In this document: positions 34,801-61,624 of the stretch, in pieces
Layout: each line of letters opens with the position of its first letter
Numbering within the stretch: the stretch's first letter is position 1
DNA from: Lepisosteus oculatus
Lineage: Eukaryota; Chordata; Actinopteri; Semionotiformes; Lepisosteidae
Assembly (NCBI RefSeq): GCF_040954835.1
Contig: NC_090711.1
Span: 6,703,501 to 6,767,500 of the forward strand
Direction: 5' to 3'
DNA length: 64,000 nt
The notes under the pieces: generated by a model
Seen by the model: the letters and a program-made list of their open reading frames with translations, nothing else
Databases searched by the model: none
Told to the model about the DNA's origin: nothing
Made by a program: the position numbers and the translations under genes

Positions 34801-36472
34801 CAAGGACTTAATTCTCCATGAAATTACACTAGTAGGTTTAACAAGAAACACAAAGACAGAGGTCATGAAAATAAACACAAACATTCTAGAAATAAAACTT
34901 CAACACTACTGTTTTAACTTGTTTTATGTTTTACGGTTATAAAAGTATAATTTTGCTGTACCTTGCTTGCACTATGCAGTGTACTGGTTCAGTGTCTATA
35001 CTTTTTGTAAGCAAGATGATCCGCACACTGTTGAATCCTGAAGTGGCACACACAGATGTATACTGACTTTCATTTCACATATCTTATGGTGCATGTATGA
35101 TCTTGTCTAAACATCTGTCATTATACTTTCAGTGTATAAACACTTGCTGATGGATTAAAGTGGTAAATGCTAGAGTATCTTCAATTGTTTGGCACTGAGG
35201 ACACACACTGACCGTAGTAAGTGCTTTGCACTTCTTTCAAATTATTCTCAGGTTATCTCTATTAAATAAGGAGCATTGATACCTGATGGAATCTGTTTGT
35301 TAATTGACCTTTCCTTTGTGCCAGAATTTCTCAGTGTGCAGATCATCATATAATAGGTATCTAACACTTAGGAAAATTCTTAAGTAAATTTGATAAAGAA
35401 CACTTTGTGTCTGACTCACAGTGACTACAGATAAATACAACTGTCTCTTAATAGTATAATTCAAGGTGATGTCAAAATAATATCCTAAATTCATGATCAG
35501 GTTATACTTAGGAAATGAACTGTTGACATTGCCCGTTTACTCAAGGTAAACAGCACTGAGGACCGCCTGAAGTTTGGCCTTAGCCTGTGTAAATGTGGCA
35601 CAAAGAGATTAATGTGTTTACTGTCACTTTCAAAAGCCAAAGGGAATTTCTGAAAACAAGTATTTCTTTCTAATAATCAAAGCAGAAAAAAGCTCATTAC
35701 AAAACTCAGATTATAAGGTGCTGGACCTATTTCTTTGCAACACATCTATGGCATGTGTAGCTTGTCCCCAGTAGGGATATAGTTACCATGAATCAGGTGT
35801 ACATCCAGTCCTGAGCCACACAGATCTTTCTCTAAACCAGCAAAGAATTCTTCATCACACTAGGCTGCCCCACCCATCACAGTAGAATTCAACACTAATG
35901 AATGTCTTAGGGGTTATATAACTGTAACAGACTCATTTACTACATGAGCCCTGTTATACATTTAACTATTTTTGCAGTTCCAAATCCATTCATCTCTCTC
36001 CCACTCAGGCTGCATGACAGGATTTGAGGCTGCAAAGCGATGACTCTTGTTTTGAGCTTAATGATACGCAGTAAAACCTGCTTTAAACCACTTCAATGTC
36101 TCCCTTGAAACGCTGAAATGTGACATTTCTCTATATACAGTGCCATCCGTAAGTTAAAACAATAAAAAAAACCTGGGTCCAGTTGACAAGTATTTAGGTT
36201 TTAAAAAACACAGTGTTAGCTAGACTTATTTATCTAGTCATTATATACAGGTGAAAAGAAATGGGAAATAAATATAATACATATCTATATATACAGAGAT
36301 GGTGCTCACCACTGTAGTATTTCTCATTGGCTGTCTTGCCCTGGTACCCCCACACCAAAATCTCTTTTCCATTCCAGGTTTTAATGGTGTAATGTGGGCT
36401 AAAGCAGTGCAACTGCAAGAGCTACAGTCTGCAGCAGGCATCGTGTGGGGTTAGCAGGGCACTGTGCTCACT
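31813..36472. other. intergenic DNA between the zinc-finger gene and DHX35 (convergent 3' ends)
   Basis: Holds the 3' UTRs of both convergent genes. Plus-strand AATAAA signals occur near 33133 and 34364 and could end the zinc-finger transcript. No other gene recognised. Confidence 0.4.
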
Positions 36473-50679
<14,207 letters not shown>

Positions 50680-50770
50680 TTCGGGTCATAAGTCACAACT
50701 ACAAAACTTTATTTAAATCTCAATACAGAGAACACTCGTAAGAATCACTAAGAGAGCCTGCGCTTGGTTG
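50680..50770 (-). promoter_or_regulatory. DHX35: DHX35 5' UTR and proximal promoter region
   Basis: Immediately upstream of the ATG at 50679, whose context GAAATGG is favourable. The sequence is AT-rich, with a TTTATAAA-like stretch near 50777-50784 on the minus strand, and is not an obvious CpG island. The transcription start cannot be fixed from sequence. The dispersed element begins at 50944. Confidence 0.4.
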
Positions 50771-51465
50771 AGGTTTATAAATGCATACCCAAAATACGTC
50801 TTTCAAGGTTTTGCTTTAAGCTTTAGACTTTAGACTTTTTCGGTGTTTCTTCCTTTTTCAATACTTTTTTTTTTGCGTGGCAGTGGTACACCTTCCATTG
50901 AATCATATTTTGAAAGGTGGTTTCAGTGCAAATGGAAATTCGTTTAACATTTTAAGGACAATCAATATCCATAAACATATGAGCCTCCTTGATGTGAATA
51001 ATACTAAGATATGACACGTGCCAACAAGTTAACTATCTATGACATAAACCTGTGGTTTTAATCTATGTTAAATCACTGTGATTGTAAAATCTATGGTTTT
51101 TATTTTGTAAGGCACGTTTTCTTTTTCTTTCCCAACCGTGACACGCTGTTGCCAAACGCGTAACTGTGGGATAACATCCCGACTAGACCTCCCCAACATG
51201 TCATGATAGGGACCCCATGTATATCGCATCTATATCGCGGCAGTGTATATCACGACTAGCGCCTTGCTTCCATGCCACACTGGCACTGCTGTTGCAACAA
51301 AGGTCTCATATCAGGACATGATATACCCAGATAGTACGTATCATGATATATGGACTTTGTGTCACCACATGAGGTCAGCATATCCTGTCAGGGTATGTCC
51401 TATCGCAACATATGGACTGGACTCCATGTCGGGACATGGGGGCGGGGCTTTTTGCTGGGGTATGT

Positions 51466-51951
51466 CATATCGCGATATGCGGGCTTCATGTCGCGACATG
51501 GGGGCGGGGCATTTTTGCCGGGGTATAACATATCGCGATATATGGACTCTATGTCGCGACATGGGGGCGGGGCGTTTTTGCCGGGGTATATCATATCGCG
51601 ATATATAGACTTCATGTCGCGACATGGGCGTGACTTTTTTTGGTCATATCGCGATATGCGGGCTTCATGTCGCGACATGGGGGCGGGGCATTTTTGCCGG
51701 GGTATGTCATATCGCGATATACCGACTTCATGTCGCGACATGGGCGTGACTTTTTTTGGTCATATCGCGATATGCGGGCTTCATGTCGCGACATGGGGGC
51801 GGGGCATTTTTTGCCGGGGTATGTCATATCGCGATATACGGGCTTCATGTCACGACATGGGTGTGACAGTTTTGTCATATTGTGATATATGGACTCCATG
51901 TCGGGACATGGGGTGTGGGCGTTTTGGCTGGGCATGTCATATTGCGATATA
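51466..51951. repeat. alternating 63/53-bp tandem array of TCGCGA-core palindromes (copy 2)
   Basis: CATAT-type palindromes start at 51466, 51529, 51592, 51645, 51708, 51761, 51825, 51876 and 51938, giving steps of 63, 63, 53, 63, 53, 64, 51 and 62. The short unit replaces the G-rich spacer with a 'GGGCGTGACTTTTTTTGG' type spacer. The CATGT-type palindrome lies 21 bp after the CATAT-type one wherever checked. The 63+53 alternation is a higher-order repeat not seen in copy 1, which has only one short-spacer transition (near 28330). Confidence 0.9.
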
Positions 51952-52208
51952 TGGACTCAATGTGGTGGCAGTGATGCTCCAGTCGCAATGGGTATCGCGA
52001 TGTGATCGTGATGCGCGCAGTCCTATCGTGACATGCTATTGGGAGTCGTGAACGCGCTGTGGATGCCATGACATTCTTTGTCTGCTATTACCTCAGTGCG
52101 ACTTCTCTTAGATCGATCAGTAATTGGAAACCAATGGATGTGTTACTGTATATCCAGCGTGCTCATACAGCACACACGGTACACAGAACTTCCGCTGTGG
52201 CGCTTTAC

Positions 52209-52275
52209 CCAATCAGAGTGTCGATTCTCACTCTTCACCCAATCGCGGCCCGGACTGTTCGGGGGTTTAGCCAAT
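52209..52275 (+). promoter_or_regulatory. triple CCAAT-box module in copy 2
   Basis: CCAATC at 52209, 52239 and 52271, all on the plus strand, spacing 30 and 32 bp, in the same sequence context as copy 1. It points away from DHX35, towards 52.3-53.1 kb. Confidence 0.5.
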
Positions 52276-52854
52276 CACAGGGCTGAGAGCTGTTCGAGCT
52301 AGCAGCGCCAGGTGGCTTGTTTACTGTTAAGAGAATCTATTTTTTAAATGCTTTGCAAAATAACTACATCGGCTTATTTTTTAACGTCTTTATTGATTCA
52401 CAATATCCCGTACTCTTCGAAATAAATACATTTTTAAATACATTTTTATTTGCAATATAACTGCTTTCTGTAATAAATCCATGGCATTTGAACAATTTTA
52501 ATCAGATATTTAAGGCAGGGGAAACACCTTCTGATCGTACTTCAAAAATAAATAGAATTGTAAAGTCTGTGATCATTATATTATTGTGCTCGTGCTTTCA
52601 ATTTATTTTTGTATTGTTAAATGATATCGATCTTGAAACTAATACCTAAAAATGTGAATATGGGCTCTCGTGTTGTACCAGTGGTAATTCGAGAACATGG
52701 TTAAAAAATTAAAAGAAAACACCTAACCCAATGAACTAACATAGTAACTTTTCCCTAAATGCAAGACTGTTTTATTTGTGTAAAGGCTGCAAAGTCTGTG
52801 GTCGACTGATCAAAAGATCACAACTGAAAGATCTGGTGGCGTGACTTTGCTGTT

Positions 52855-53058
52855 ATGTACGATCAGACAGACTCGGAAAACAAATTGCCCCCATTGTTTT
52901 CATCACAATCAGGAGTTCCGGTACCGAGTTTGTTGGTACCTATAAACTTCCTTGTAGATAGTTACGTGATAACCCGTAAAACAAGGCGCTATATCTGGGA
53001 AACGAAAGCAGCACAAACGCTACTTACAGCAACACAAACCGGCAAAAACGCAGCATTA
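52855..53058 (+). CDS. possible unrecognised first coding exon
   Basis: An ATG in a moderately CpG-containing stretch opens about 68 codons (begins MYDQTDSENKLPPLF) and reaches a good 5' splice site, GCG|GTGAGT, at about 53067. It lies 530 bp beyond the CCAAT module of the dispersed element, which points toward it. No family recognised, no partner exon found. It may be chance. Confidence 0.15.
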
Positions 53059-53754
53059 ACGATTGCGGTGAGTTTCGTCGTTTGTGCTGTTTGATGGGCG
53101 GGTGGGCAACCACGGAGCAGGACAAGCAAACATGTCTGGGTCATTACATTGCAGACTGCAGAAGACTCGACTTCACCTGAGGATCTAACACAGGCACCCA
53201 CACCTGTGTCTTCAGAGGGCAGGTGTGTCCCACGCTGTATTCTACACCGAGGACTGGCCGGAAACACAAACATACTGTGAGCTCATCGCTTCATGTTTGC
53301 GCATAAGACCCCTGTAAATAAAAACACACGGATAATGACAGTTTATCAAAGAATTCAGATATATGTTCACTTCTGTTATGTGAAAATAAAAAAAAAATGT
53401 TTCCAATATTGCCGCGGTCCGCAGGTGTGAGACGGTGGACTTTCCAGTGTTGCTTCTCTGATGTGTTATTTACTACCCGCGACAACCTTGTACGTAGTGC
53501 TGTTTTTAACTCGCATACAAAACTTGCCAAGGAGTGGAAAAAAATAGATTACAAGAATTTGTAATTCACAAACAATGTATATTCAGGACAAATACAAATA
53601 CAAATTCCCCAAGAAATCAGAGAGAATGTCACTGACTCCCTGGATCCCAGAAGCACAGTCTGCACCTGGTCTTTCCTGGAATGGCATACCCCTAAGGAAA
53701 ACCATGTTGCTGCTTTAATTGGTGTTAATAGGTGGTGCTCTTCTCTGGACCACT

Positions 53755-53935
53755 GTCCAAACCAATTCCCCAGTACAGCAACAGAGGACACTGTGCTGTA
53801 GGAGGTGTTATCCTTCAAATGAGAAGTTAAAGTGAGGTCAAGACATTAAAAGATTTCTTGGCACTGTTAGTGAGTAGAGGTGTTTAACCCAACTTTCAAT
53901 TTGGACTTGCACATTTCACCCAATTAAAGATTCCA
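53755..53935 (+). mobile_element. degraded internal fragment of SINE B
   Basis: CCCCAGTACAGCAACAGAGG, CACTGTGCTGTAGGAGGTG, CCTTCAAATGAGAAGTTAAA and GTAGAGGTGTTTAACCC follow the order of the SINE B body at 17740-18160. It is older and more diverged than the 17.6 kb copy. Confidence 0.5.
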
Positions 53936-53940
53936 CCTTA

Positions 53941-54196
53941 ATCCATCCATCCATCCATCTATCCATTTTCTAACCACTTCGTTCTTTTCAGGGTCACGGG
54001 TTAGCTGAGGCCTATCCCAGCAAGCAATGGGAGCAAGGCAGGGTACACCCTGGATCAACACCAGTCCATCGCAGGGTAGACACACAGGCCTGCACACACT
54101 CACACCAGGGCCAATTTTCCCAAAAGCCAATTAACCTACCAGCATGTTTTTGGACTGTGAGAGTAAACTGGAGCACCCAGAGGAAACCCACACAAA
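53941..54196 (-). mobile_element. SINE A copy with CCAT tail
   Basis: Begins with (ATCC)n, the reversed tail, then GGGTCACGGG, TATCCCAGCAAGCAATGGG, CCAGTCCATCGCAGGG, CACACCAGGGCCAA, TTTTTGGACTGTGAGAG and GAGGAAACCCACAC, the mirror order of the element at 17350. The tRNA-like head is missing. Confidence 0.8.
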
Positions 54197-54199
54197 AAC

Positions 54200-55543
54200 T
54201 GTAGACTATACTCTATATCCACCATAATTAATTTGTAAAAATGCAGATCTGCTGTGGAGCAGGACTACGGGAACAGAATGACTGCCGTGTCTCACCCAGT
54301 TGAGTGCTGTACTTCAATGATGCAAGTCCCTTCCTATATATTAAGGCCTTAAGGATCTTCTGGGATTTAATATAATAAAGAAATTCAAGGAACTGTTATT
54401 TCTGAATATGGACTTGGTGGCCATAGGTTGCAGTCTGTTTGTTGCTGTTCTAATCATTTTTATTTCAAAATTAAATCATTAATGTTTTTAGGTGAGGTGG
54501 AATATTAAAACATTCAGACAAATAGGACAACTGCATATTCAGAAGAAACACAATTACATTTATTTAACACCAAAAATCCATGTCCCTGCAGACTATAATT
54601 CCATTACACGTAAAAAATACCTAATACTACACATACATATATCCGAAAACAAAGAGGGAAGTAAAGTTAAAAGTAGTGAACATTAATTTCAAGCACCTAA
54701 TATAACAAATGAAAGCAGTGTTGTATAGTGTATTGTTCACTACAATTGTGCTGTTTGACACTGTGAATATATTGTGTTTTTTATATAAAAATAGAAGCTG
54801 TATACACTTGGGTACTTGTCACAGCCCTGATTTAAAATCCTTTTACAGTTCAGTTATGGGCTTTGTTTCATCATCTTTGTCAATTCATTTTAAGCCCAAT
54901 TGCCATTACCCATTTGGCCTATTGTTATTCCTTAAACAGTACAATTATCATTGATATTCCTGGAGGAAACAGGCGAGAAGATGTGACTGAAACCGTCATA
55001 AGACCTGCAGATTCAACACACAGACAATTATATTTAGGTTCTCACCACCAAATACATACAGCCCATGACACGCGATAGTTATAACTCTTATAACCATATA
55101 CAACCATTGTGAGTAGTATTGAAGAATACTAAAAAAGTCCAACCTGAAACACCACCACTGCAAGTGGTTTTCTTATCTTGTAATTAGAGTTAAAAGGAAA
55201 AGTAGACACTCTGTAAGTGTTGGAGCAAATTTTTTGGCAGTTGCAAAACATTCTTAGTTTTCAGTGTTACAAGGCAAGTACAGCACTTGTAAACATTGTA
55301 GATGATACACTCTTAAATTGACTGAACATAATGCAGTGGGGGGTGGTCTGTTTTTTAGGTTTAATGTCTGCAATTCAACATAACTCAGATACAACATTAC
55401 TCCCAAGTGAGAAAAGATGAGTCCTTTACATCTGTGTCCCAATATTTGTAATTTAGTATGAACACATACTCTTTGATAGCTCTCATACCCTTCCACAAAT
55501 CTGTCAGTAGTGTTGTTGCTCAAGTACAGTCAGTCTTTTCCAT
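54200..55543. other. FAM83D 3' flank
   Basis: AT-rich sequence that should contain the FAM83D 3' UTR (minus strand). No coding sequence recognised. Confidence 0.4.
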
Positions 55544-58500
55544 TTATTTTAAGCACCTCGATCGTGATAAGGGACCCAAGCGGACCGTCTCCCTCAGTAC
55601 CAGCTGGTGGCGGCCGCACTGCTCCTGTGTCTTCCTGAGCTTGTAGGCGCCAGGGTTCAAGGCCAGGTTGGTGAGGTCCACCAGCTCCCTCCGCTGGGAC
55701 AAGAGAGCTACCATGTGGTCCAGCTTGGAGCGGATAGTGGAGTAGTGGTACTGCCGCTCCTTGGTCAGTTTGTTGAAGCAGTCTCGCAGAGAGCCGTCAG
55801 GGGACGGAGGCGAGTGTTTGACAGGGGACCGTCTGTAGCCCTTGGGTTGCTCCCTGGGAGGAGCGGAAGGCTGGGAACCAGATCCAGAGGAAAATGAGCC
55901 CTTGCTATCCGTTTGGGTGGCACAAGCTGAGAAAGTAGGTGCTTCTTCCTGATTGGCTAGATCAGTCTGCATGCTGCTTTCCACCACAGGAATGAAGGTT
56001 TGTGTGGAGGCATGGCAGGTCACAGGGACACAAGGTTCTCCAGCTGCTGCCACCTTGGCAGAAGAAGGCACAGCAACATCTACACCTGTCAGAGCATTTG
56101 CAGCAGCAATAACATCCTCCATGTGGTTTTCCTCCATCCAGTCATCTCCAATGGTGGACATTTCTGACACTCTGCTGCCTTGGGGGGACAGCTCTCCAGC
56201 ATCATCTTCATCATCTCCAGGCAGCACAGACACTACTGGAGCTTTGCTTGGTGTGCTGGAAAACTGGCTGGTCCTAGGAGGCTCCTGAGCAGGAGGTACC
56301 TTGAGAAGGACGTGGTCATAGATCCCACTGCTCCTGCGACTGGGGGCAAGCTTGGGACTGATGGGTTTAGACTCGGCGTAGAGGACCCGGAACTCTTCGT
56401 CAAAGCTCTCGGAGATCTGGCCTGACAGTTCGATCAAGTTGCTGCTGTTAAGCTTCCCATCCGTCCAATCAAACCTAAGAAAAGCAAGTAATACAAACAA
56501 GAAAAAAAACAATGTTAGTTATCTCTGAACAATCCCTATTCTCCCCCATGACAAAGCAAGATCCCACTGCAGTAATGTGAATCTATTCAACTGAAACAAT
56601 TAAACATTTCCCAACAGAGCCACTCTACTAAAGCACAGGCAAGAAGAAAATAAACTTATAATTACCTGTATGAACCTGTTGCCACCCTGTTTCCATCAAT
56701 CAACATGAACCTCTCGTGAACTTTTCCAACAATCTTTGCACCAGACCGCATATAGAACGTAGCTCCAGTGATGGTTCGTACCCTCATATGCTGTAATATA
56801 TAATGAAAATTAAAAAATCCCTTAAACATAGATAACTTGTTCTTTCATTTACAAAGGGTAACATTTCCTTGGACAATATTGTGTTATAAAAGTTATGACT
56901 CACACTTCATAAAAATCTCCCAACTGGCCAGTGAACTTTCCAGAACATATTTTTAACTTAATCATTAATGCCTTGTCAAAAGCCAAAGTTGATGCAAAAA
57001 TGAAATACAATGATTTGAATGCTAAACTTGTCCTTGATCATTAATCTATTCACTATCAGTAAGTCACTCTACCTGACACTCTGGAACATATCCCAGAACC
57101 ACAGGATGCACAGAGTAAATGAAAGCACATAAGTGCTCTTCCAAATGGGAATTGGGATGCCAGGCCACAGAAAAAGAAACAATTTGGAGTTGTCCGTCAT
57201 CCCAAGACAGCACGTCTCCAGGAGGTGGATGGACAGCCACTGAAAATCTTCACAAGCATTGGGAGCATCCTCTCATGGGGCAGTGCAGTGGCTCTGTGGC
57301 TAAGGATCTGCGCCTGTGGCTGGAAGGTTGCCGGTTCATATCCTGCAGCCGGCAGAGGAATCCTACTCCGTTGTGCCCCTGAGCAAGGCTCTTAACCCCA
57401 ACTGCTCCAGGGGTGCCGTATAAATGGTTGACCCTGCGCTCTGACCCCAAGCTTCTCTCCCTCTCCCACTGTGCGTCTCATGGAGAGCAAGTTGGGGTAT
57501 GCAAAAAGACAAATTCCTAATACAAGCAACTGTGTATGGCCAATAAAGTGATCTTATCATGCTTATGCTGTAAGCTAGCTCAGGTTCACAGTGAGCTGGA
57601 ACCTAAGCAGGTAGAGACAGAGGGCAAGGCAGGGTTACAGCCTGGATAGGACACCAGCACAAATTCACACATTTCCACTTGTAGTTCTCTTGAGTGCATA
57701 AGCAACATCAGTGCCCATCACAGCCTTGACTATCAGTGTTACACAGAGGTAAAACAAGAGCTCGTACTTGGAGATCCTCCAGCTGGACGTCCAAGTTCTT
57801 GCACATCTGCAGGAAGGAAAACACACAGGACTGATCCAACAGGATGTAGACGGGAACCTGACGCTTGATGCAGGCCTCCTGGATGTCTCTGAATATGTCC
57901 ACATCCGTGAAAGAGTCTGTTACTAAGGCAATGACCTGAAATGCCAAGGAAAAGAGTATGGTTTTAGGCTTTGCAAATCGAGATGCCCGACACTGTAAAA
58001 ACTGTAAAATGGGCTGGTCATAATACACTAAGCAGGATTTGTCTTGCTCATCTTACATTAAGCTACATCTAGAGATGAGCCACTGTGAAATGAGGTTATG
58101 ATCCTGGCCACTGTAAAGAGACCTGAAGAAAACATTATGAATGTGTCCATTGGGGGAAATCAGCTTAAAATTAAAAAATTGATTAAGAGTGAAAATATAA
58201 TAGTCCAAGTCTACATCAATAGCTGACAGAGCACATACATCATATTATTTACATTGGGTGTTCAGGATCAGAGGTTATATGAAGAAAAAACCCACACATC
58301 AGCATAATGAGCATAGCTCACCGTCTTCATGAAAACGATCTGAATGCTCAGAGGTCATTCAGGGTTAACATGTTGACAGCTTAGTGTCTGGGGCTCAGAG
58401 AATATCCGAGATGGGGCAGAGAGAGTGGTGGAGTGGCTTATGCAGCAATAAACGTCTTGTTGACATTCACAGACCTGATGGTGGACAACATTTGTCTGGA

Positions 58501-61500
58501 CTTGGAGTAACATGTCGCTCTAGCTGTTGTGTTGTTCAAGGTAACTGCCACCAGGAAGTTCACCACCTGGCAACAGCTGAACAGGGCAGATGGCAGAACA
58601 CCCTACAGCCACCTGGCCAGGTTAGTGTATGAGCGCTCCCAGGACTGGGATAAATCTCAGGAGGTCATACTGGATACATTCTTTGAAATGTTTCATTATT
58701 TCATTCCAGAAGTGAAAATGCATTTGGATTCTTTGGATTGTATTTGCATGGACATGCTCTAAAATTTCATTTGACATTTGTCTAAATATGTTGATTAAAT
58801 CGATTAGAACCAATTGTCTCATTCCTTCTGTGCATCAATATAGCCTCCATGCCTCAACTTGCTTACAGAGCTGGAGTACAATTTAGTCAAATATAAAATA
58901 CCAAATACCAATACTTAAAATATTTTACACAAACCTGAAACTTCCCTCTGTCTTCTTTTATATTCTGAAAATGTTTAGATGTGAATCTCGGCACAGACAA
59001 ATCACATTGAAAGGCAGACTTCCATCTAGTCTTCTAGTTGTGACATTTTTAATTTACTAGTAAAGCACCTGCAAGTAGTGTCCTGTCCATAGTATGTGTA
59101 GACTAAACATATTTGCAAGTGGGAAAAAAAAAATCGCTATCATTTCTGGGGAGTGTTCAGCATGTTGGAACATTTTACTCTTAGCAAATAACTTCTACAG
59201 GAATTTCCAGTCTACTAGTGTTAATATTTTATACCCTTCTGGAAATTTGTTCACTTACTGTACATTCCAGAGAAAAGAGGGAAAAGAATGCATAATCGAC
59301 AATAGACAGCAAAAGACAACTCCTACAAATTCCAAATGTGAAAGTGCTGCAATTTCTGACTTGTCCTAAAATAATAGTGAAATACAAATCATCCATGTAT
59401 GAACGACGGCCTTGACTATAACTGCCTAAGACACTGTGGGCTTTTCATGTTACAGTGCCCTGGGCTGGTAATTGACAATCCAGGTGTCCAGAGTGATGGG
59501 AACACATTCTGTCTGATAAGCAATTGTGATTCATATGGCAGTGAACATGAGGCATGGCACAAATATGTTCAAACATGTCTATACTCCCTTCCTGTCATTT
59601 TTTTAGTCCCACTTTTTATAAACCCTTGCATTTACATCTTAAAACGTTATACAAAGAGTGTGAGCAATGAAAGTCCTTTAAATATGTCACTCACCTACCG
59701 CATGGTTGTTTTGTGCACACAACTTAATAGCACTGAAACTTTTTAGGAATATTTTTTCCACAAATTTTAACAACGAGAATCGAATAGAATGAATAAAAGG
59801 TGGGAAAAAATAGGAATGCTGGTGTATCAGTACAAATAAAGCTTCTCAAGAGTTTGTTGCTGGCAATTTACCAATACTTCAGCACAGAAGTGTAGAAACT
59901 GGGGTTTTTTTTCAAGCTGGCTCCCAAATAGCTATATCATCTAAGCAGAACACGTGTGGTTTTTACCTATGGAGACATCTGAAAGATCATGTATTGACTG
60001 GTATATAGGATTGTTAAAATCGTATAATCATGTTCCATGGTTATAAGAATGGTAAAAAGCACACTGTCTAGGTTTCTGGACAACAACTCCACTGGTAATA
60101 CCATATTCCTTAAAAATACAATCAAAAGCAAAAAAGGTCAAATCAAAATAATCAGAACGTGTTGACAATCATTGTTGTGCCTGATTCCGCGGGATTATTC
60201 TACAGGGAACGCTGGGTGTCATCAGTACAAATTTCAATGTCCCGCTGTCTGTTCTTAAAATCAATGACTTTAAATGCGCTTTATTGACCCATGCTGTTAA
60301 GGCCTCTTCTCCCATCACCATAATCGAGATGCTTGTAACCCGGCACTAATTGAAGTACAGGCCAACTCTTAAGCACATCACCTGCGTGATTTATGAAAAA
60401 TATATCGCGACGATAATGTAGTATTATCACTTCAAACAACGCACAGATAAAATTGCTGCGGCTCATCAAGTGAGAAAGGATTTAAATTTTCCACTGCTCA
60501 TGCGTCTTAACGAGATTTGTTCCTCCAGTGACTACAGGTATTCTGTGAGCTGTAACAGAATATTTAACGTACATTTCTAGGTGAGTGCTAGGGTGTGGGT
60601 TATCCTCCTTGACCTCCGCTGTTATATCGATCCGGATAGTATACAGCAAGGTCAAAAATGACATTTTACAATGCAATATTTGTAAATTGTAAGCGAAGTT
60701 CAAAACCGGTTACAGTATTATTTGTGGGGGTGTCGCGTATCTGTATACTTTAGACTGCACGTCTGTTGTGCATGAGGTCACATTCGTGCGAAACTTTTAA
60801 TTCACATTTACTGTTGCGCCTTGCCCTGGCCCATAAACTCAAAATAGCATTTTCGACCGACCACAACCGGCCGCGATCACAGAAGACGCCGTCTTGACTT
60901 CTCACTCCTTTAAAATCTTCCACGCTCCTTTGGTAAACGTTTTACTGCAGATAGAAACCGGAACTAACGCTGACAGTGTCATAGCGACCACGACTGAGAT
61001 TAGTAACAGTACCACTTAAGCCAATGTGGGTGTTAAATTGTTACCTCTTTTGCGCTTCTTATCATTCGCCTAGCAGCCTCCTTGCAACTATAGATGCATT
61101 CACCATAGCTGGGCTGAAAGTGAGCTACAGCCCGAGTGACTCCTCGGAATGAGCCGGCGGTGAAGGCCGGCCAGCCTATTTCCAAGAGCGGCGGCTCTAC
61201 GTCCGAGACCTCGGGAAAGTAGGTGACAGAGGAGCAGTCCATCGAGCTGCTCACGGACTGCTCCATGCCCGCATCCTCTCCGCTCAGAGAGACGTTTTTA
61301 GGGTGCACAGCCGAGTCCATAATCAGTCTGATTTCATCGCTGGAAAGGAAATTGGGTATCTTCTCTTTCTTTAAAAATTCCACATAGGACTCTTTGCCCC
61401 CAGAGATCAGCTCTTCCAAAGCCAGTCTGTGCGCTTCGCTGTACAATTCCTGGGGACTCAGGTTATTCCTGCACCGGGTCGGGCCCGGGATGGGAAAATC

Positions 61501-61524
61501 GTCGAGGCACTGAGACAATGCCAT
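55544..61524 (-). CDS. FAM83D: FAM83D (CHICA), mitotic spindle and CK1-anchoring protein, 4 coding exons
   Basis: Coding exons on the minus strand: 61524-61045, 57935-57768, 56790-56666, 56474-55544. They join in phase to 567 aa plus TAA; human is about 585. FAM83 proteins carry an N-terminal DUF1669 domain (a phospholipase-D-like fold) that anchors casein kinase 1. FAM83D takes CK1-alpha to the spindle through HMMR. Family landmarks seen: [17 protein letters not shown] near the N-terminus, [60 protein letters not shown] and ESKPISPK. The C-terminal helix [20 protein letters not shown] (from 487) aligns with the conserved C-terminal helix of FAM83D. The middle is Ser/Pro/Gln rich and poorly conserved. 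The ATG at 61524 ([11 protein letters not shown]) was chosen because orthologues begin MAL; an in-frame ATG lies 27 codons upstream (61605). The PLD-like HxK motif reads HERFMLID, with Arg for Lys. Confidence 0.96.
57278..57560 (+). mobile_element. SINE C copy in FAM83D intron 2
   Basis: Full-length by comparison with the other copies: head GGCAGTGCAGTGGCTCTGTG, B box GGTTCATATCC (57332-57342), body CTTAACCCCAACTGCTCC, end CAATAAAGTGATCTTATC. It is in the orientation opposite to FAM83D. Confidence 0.85.
57585..57672 (-). mobile_element. SINE A 3' fragment in FAM83D intron 2
   Basis: GAGCTGGAACCTAAGCAGG, GGGCAAGGCAGGGTTACAGCC and GGACACCAGCAC correspond to the reversed 3' part of SINE A as seen at 54000-54080. 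It directly follows the SINE C copy. Confidence 0.6.
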
Positions 61525-61624
61525 GCTAACTCTGAACCCTACGCTCAGCACAGTATCGCGCGTTACCAGTTTTCTGAGATCATGACTTTTTTTTTTATCT
61601 GGCATTTTAAACTCGAACAAACCC

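Larger units (their letters stand above)
50944..52323 (+). mobile_element. 1.3-kb dispersed element, copy 2, upstream of DHX35
   Basis: Same order and orientation as the copy at 27780-29049: AT-rich head, palindrome array (51466-51951), CCAAT tail. Identity is high by eye across the head and tail; the array differs in unit composition. The left edge lies 265 bp upstream of the DHX35 start codon, in opposite orientation to that gene. The right edge has TTTA where copy 1 has TTAA and lacks the ATCGG of copy 1 near 29037. No coding capacity beyond array artefacts. Confidence 0.75.
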
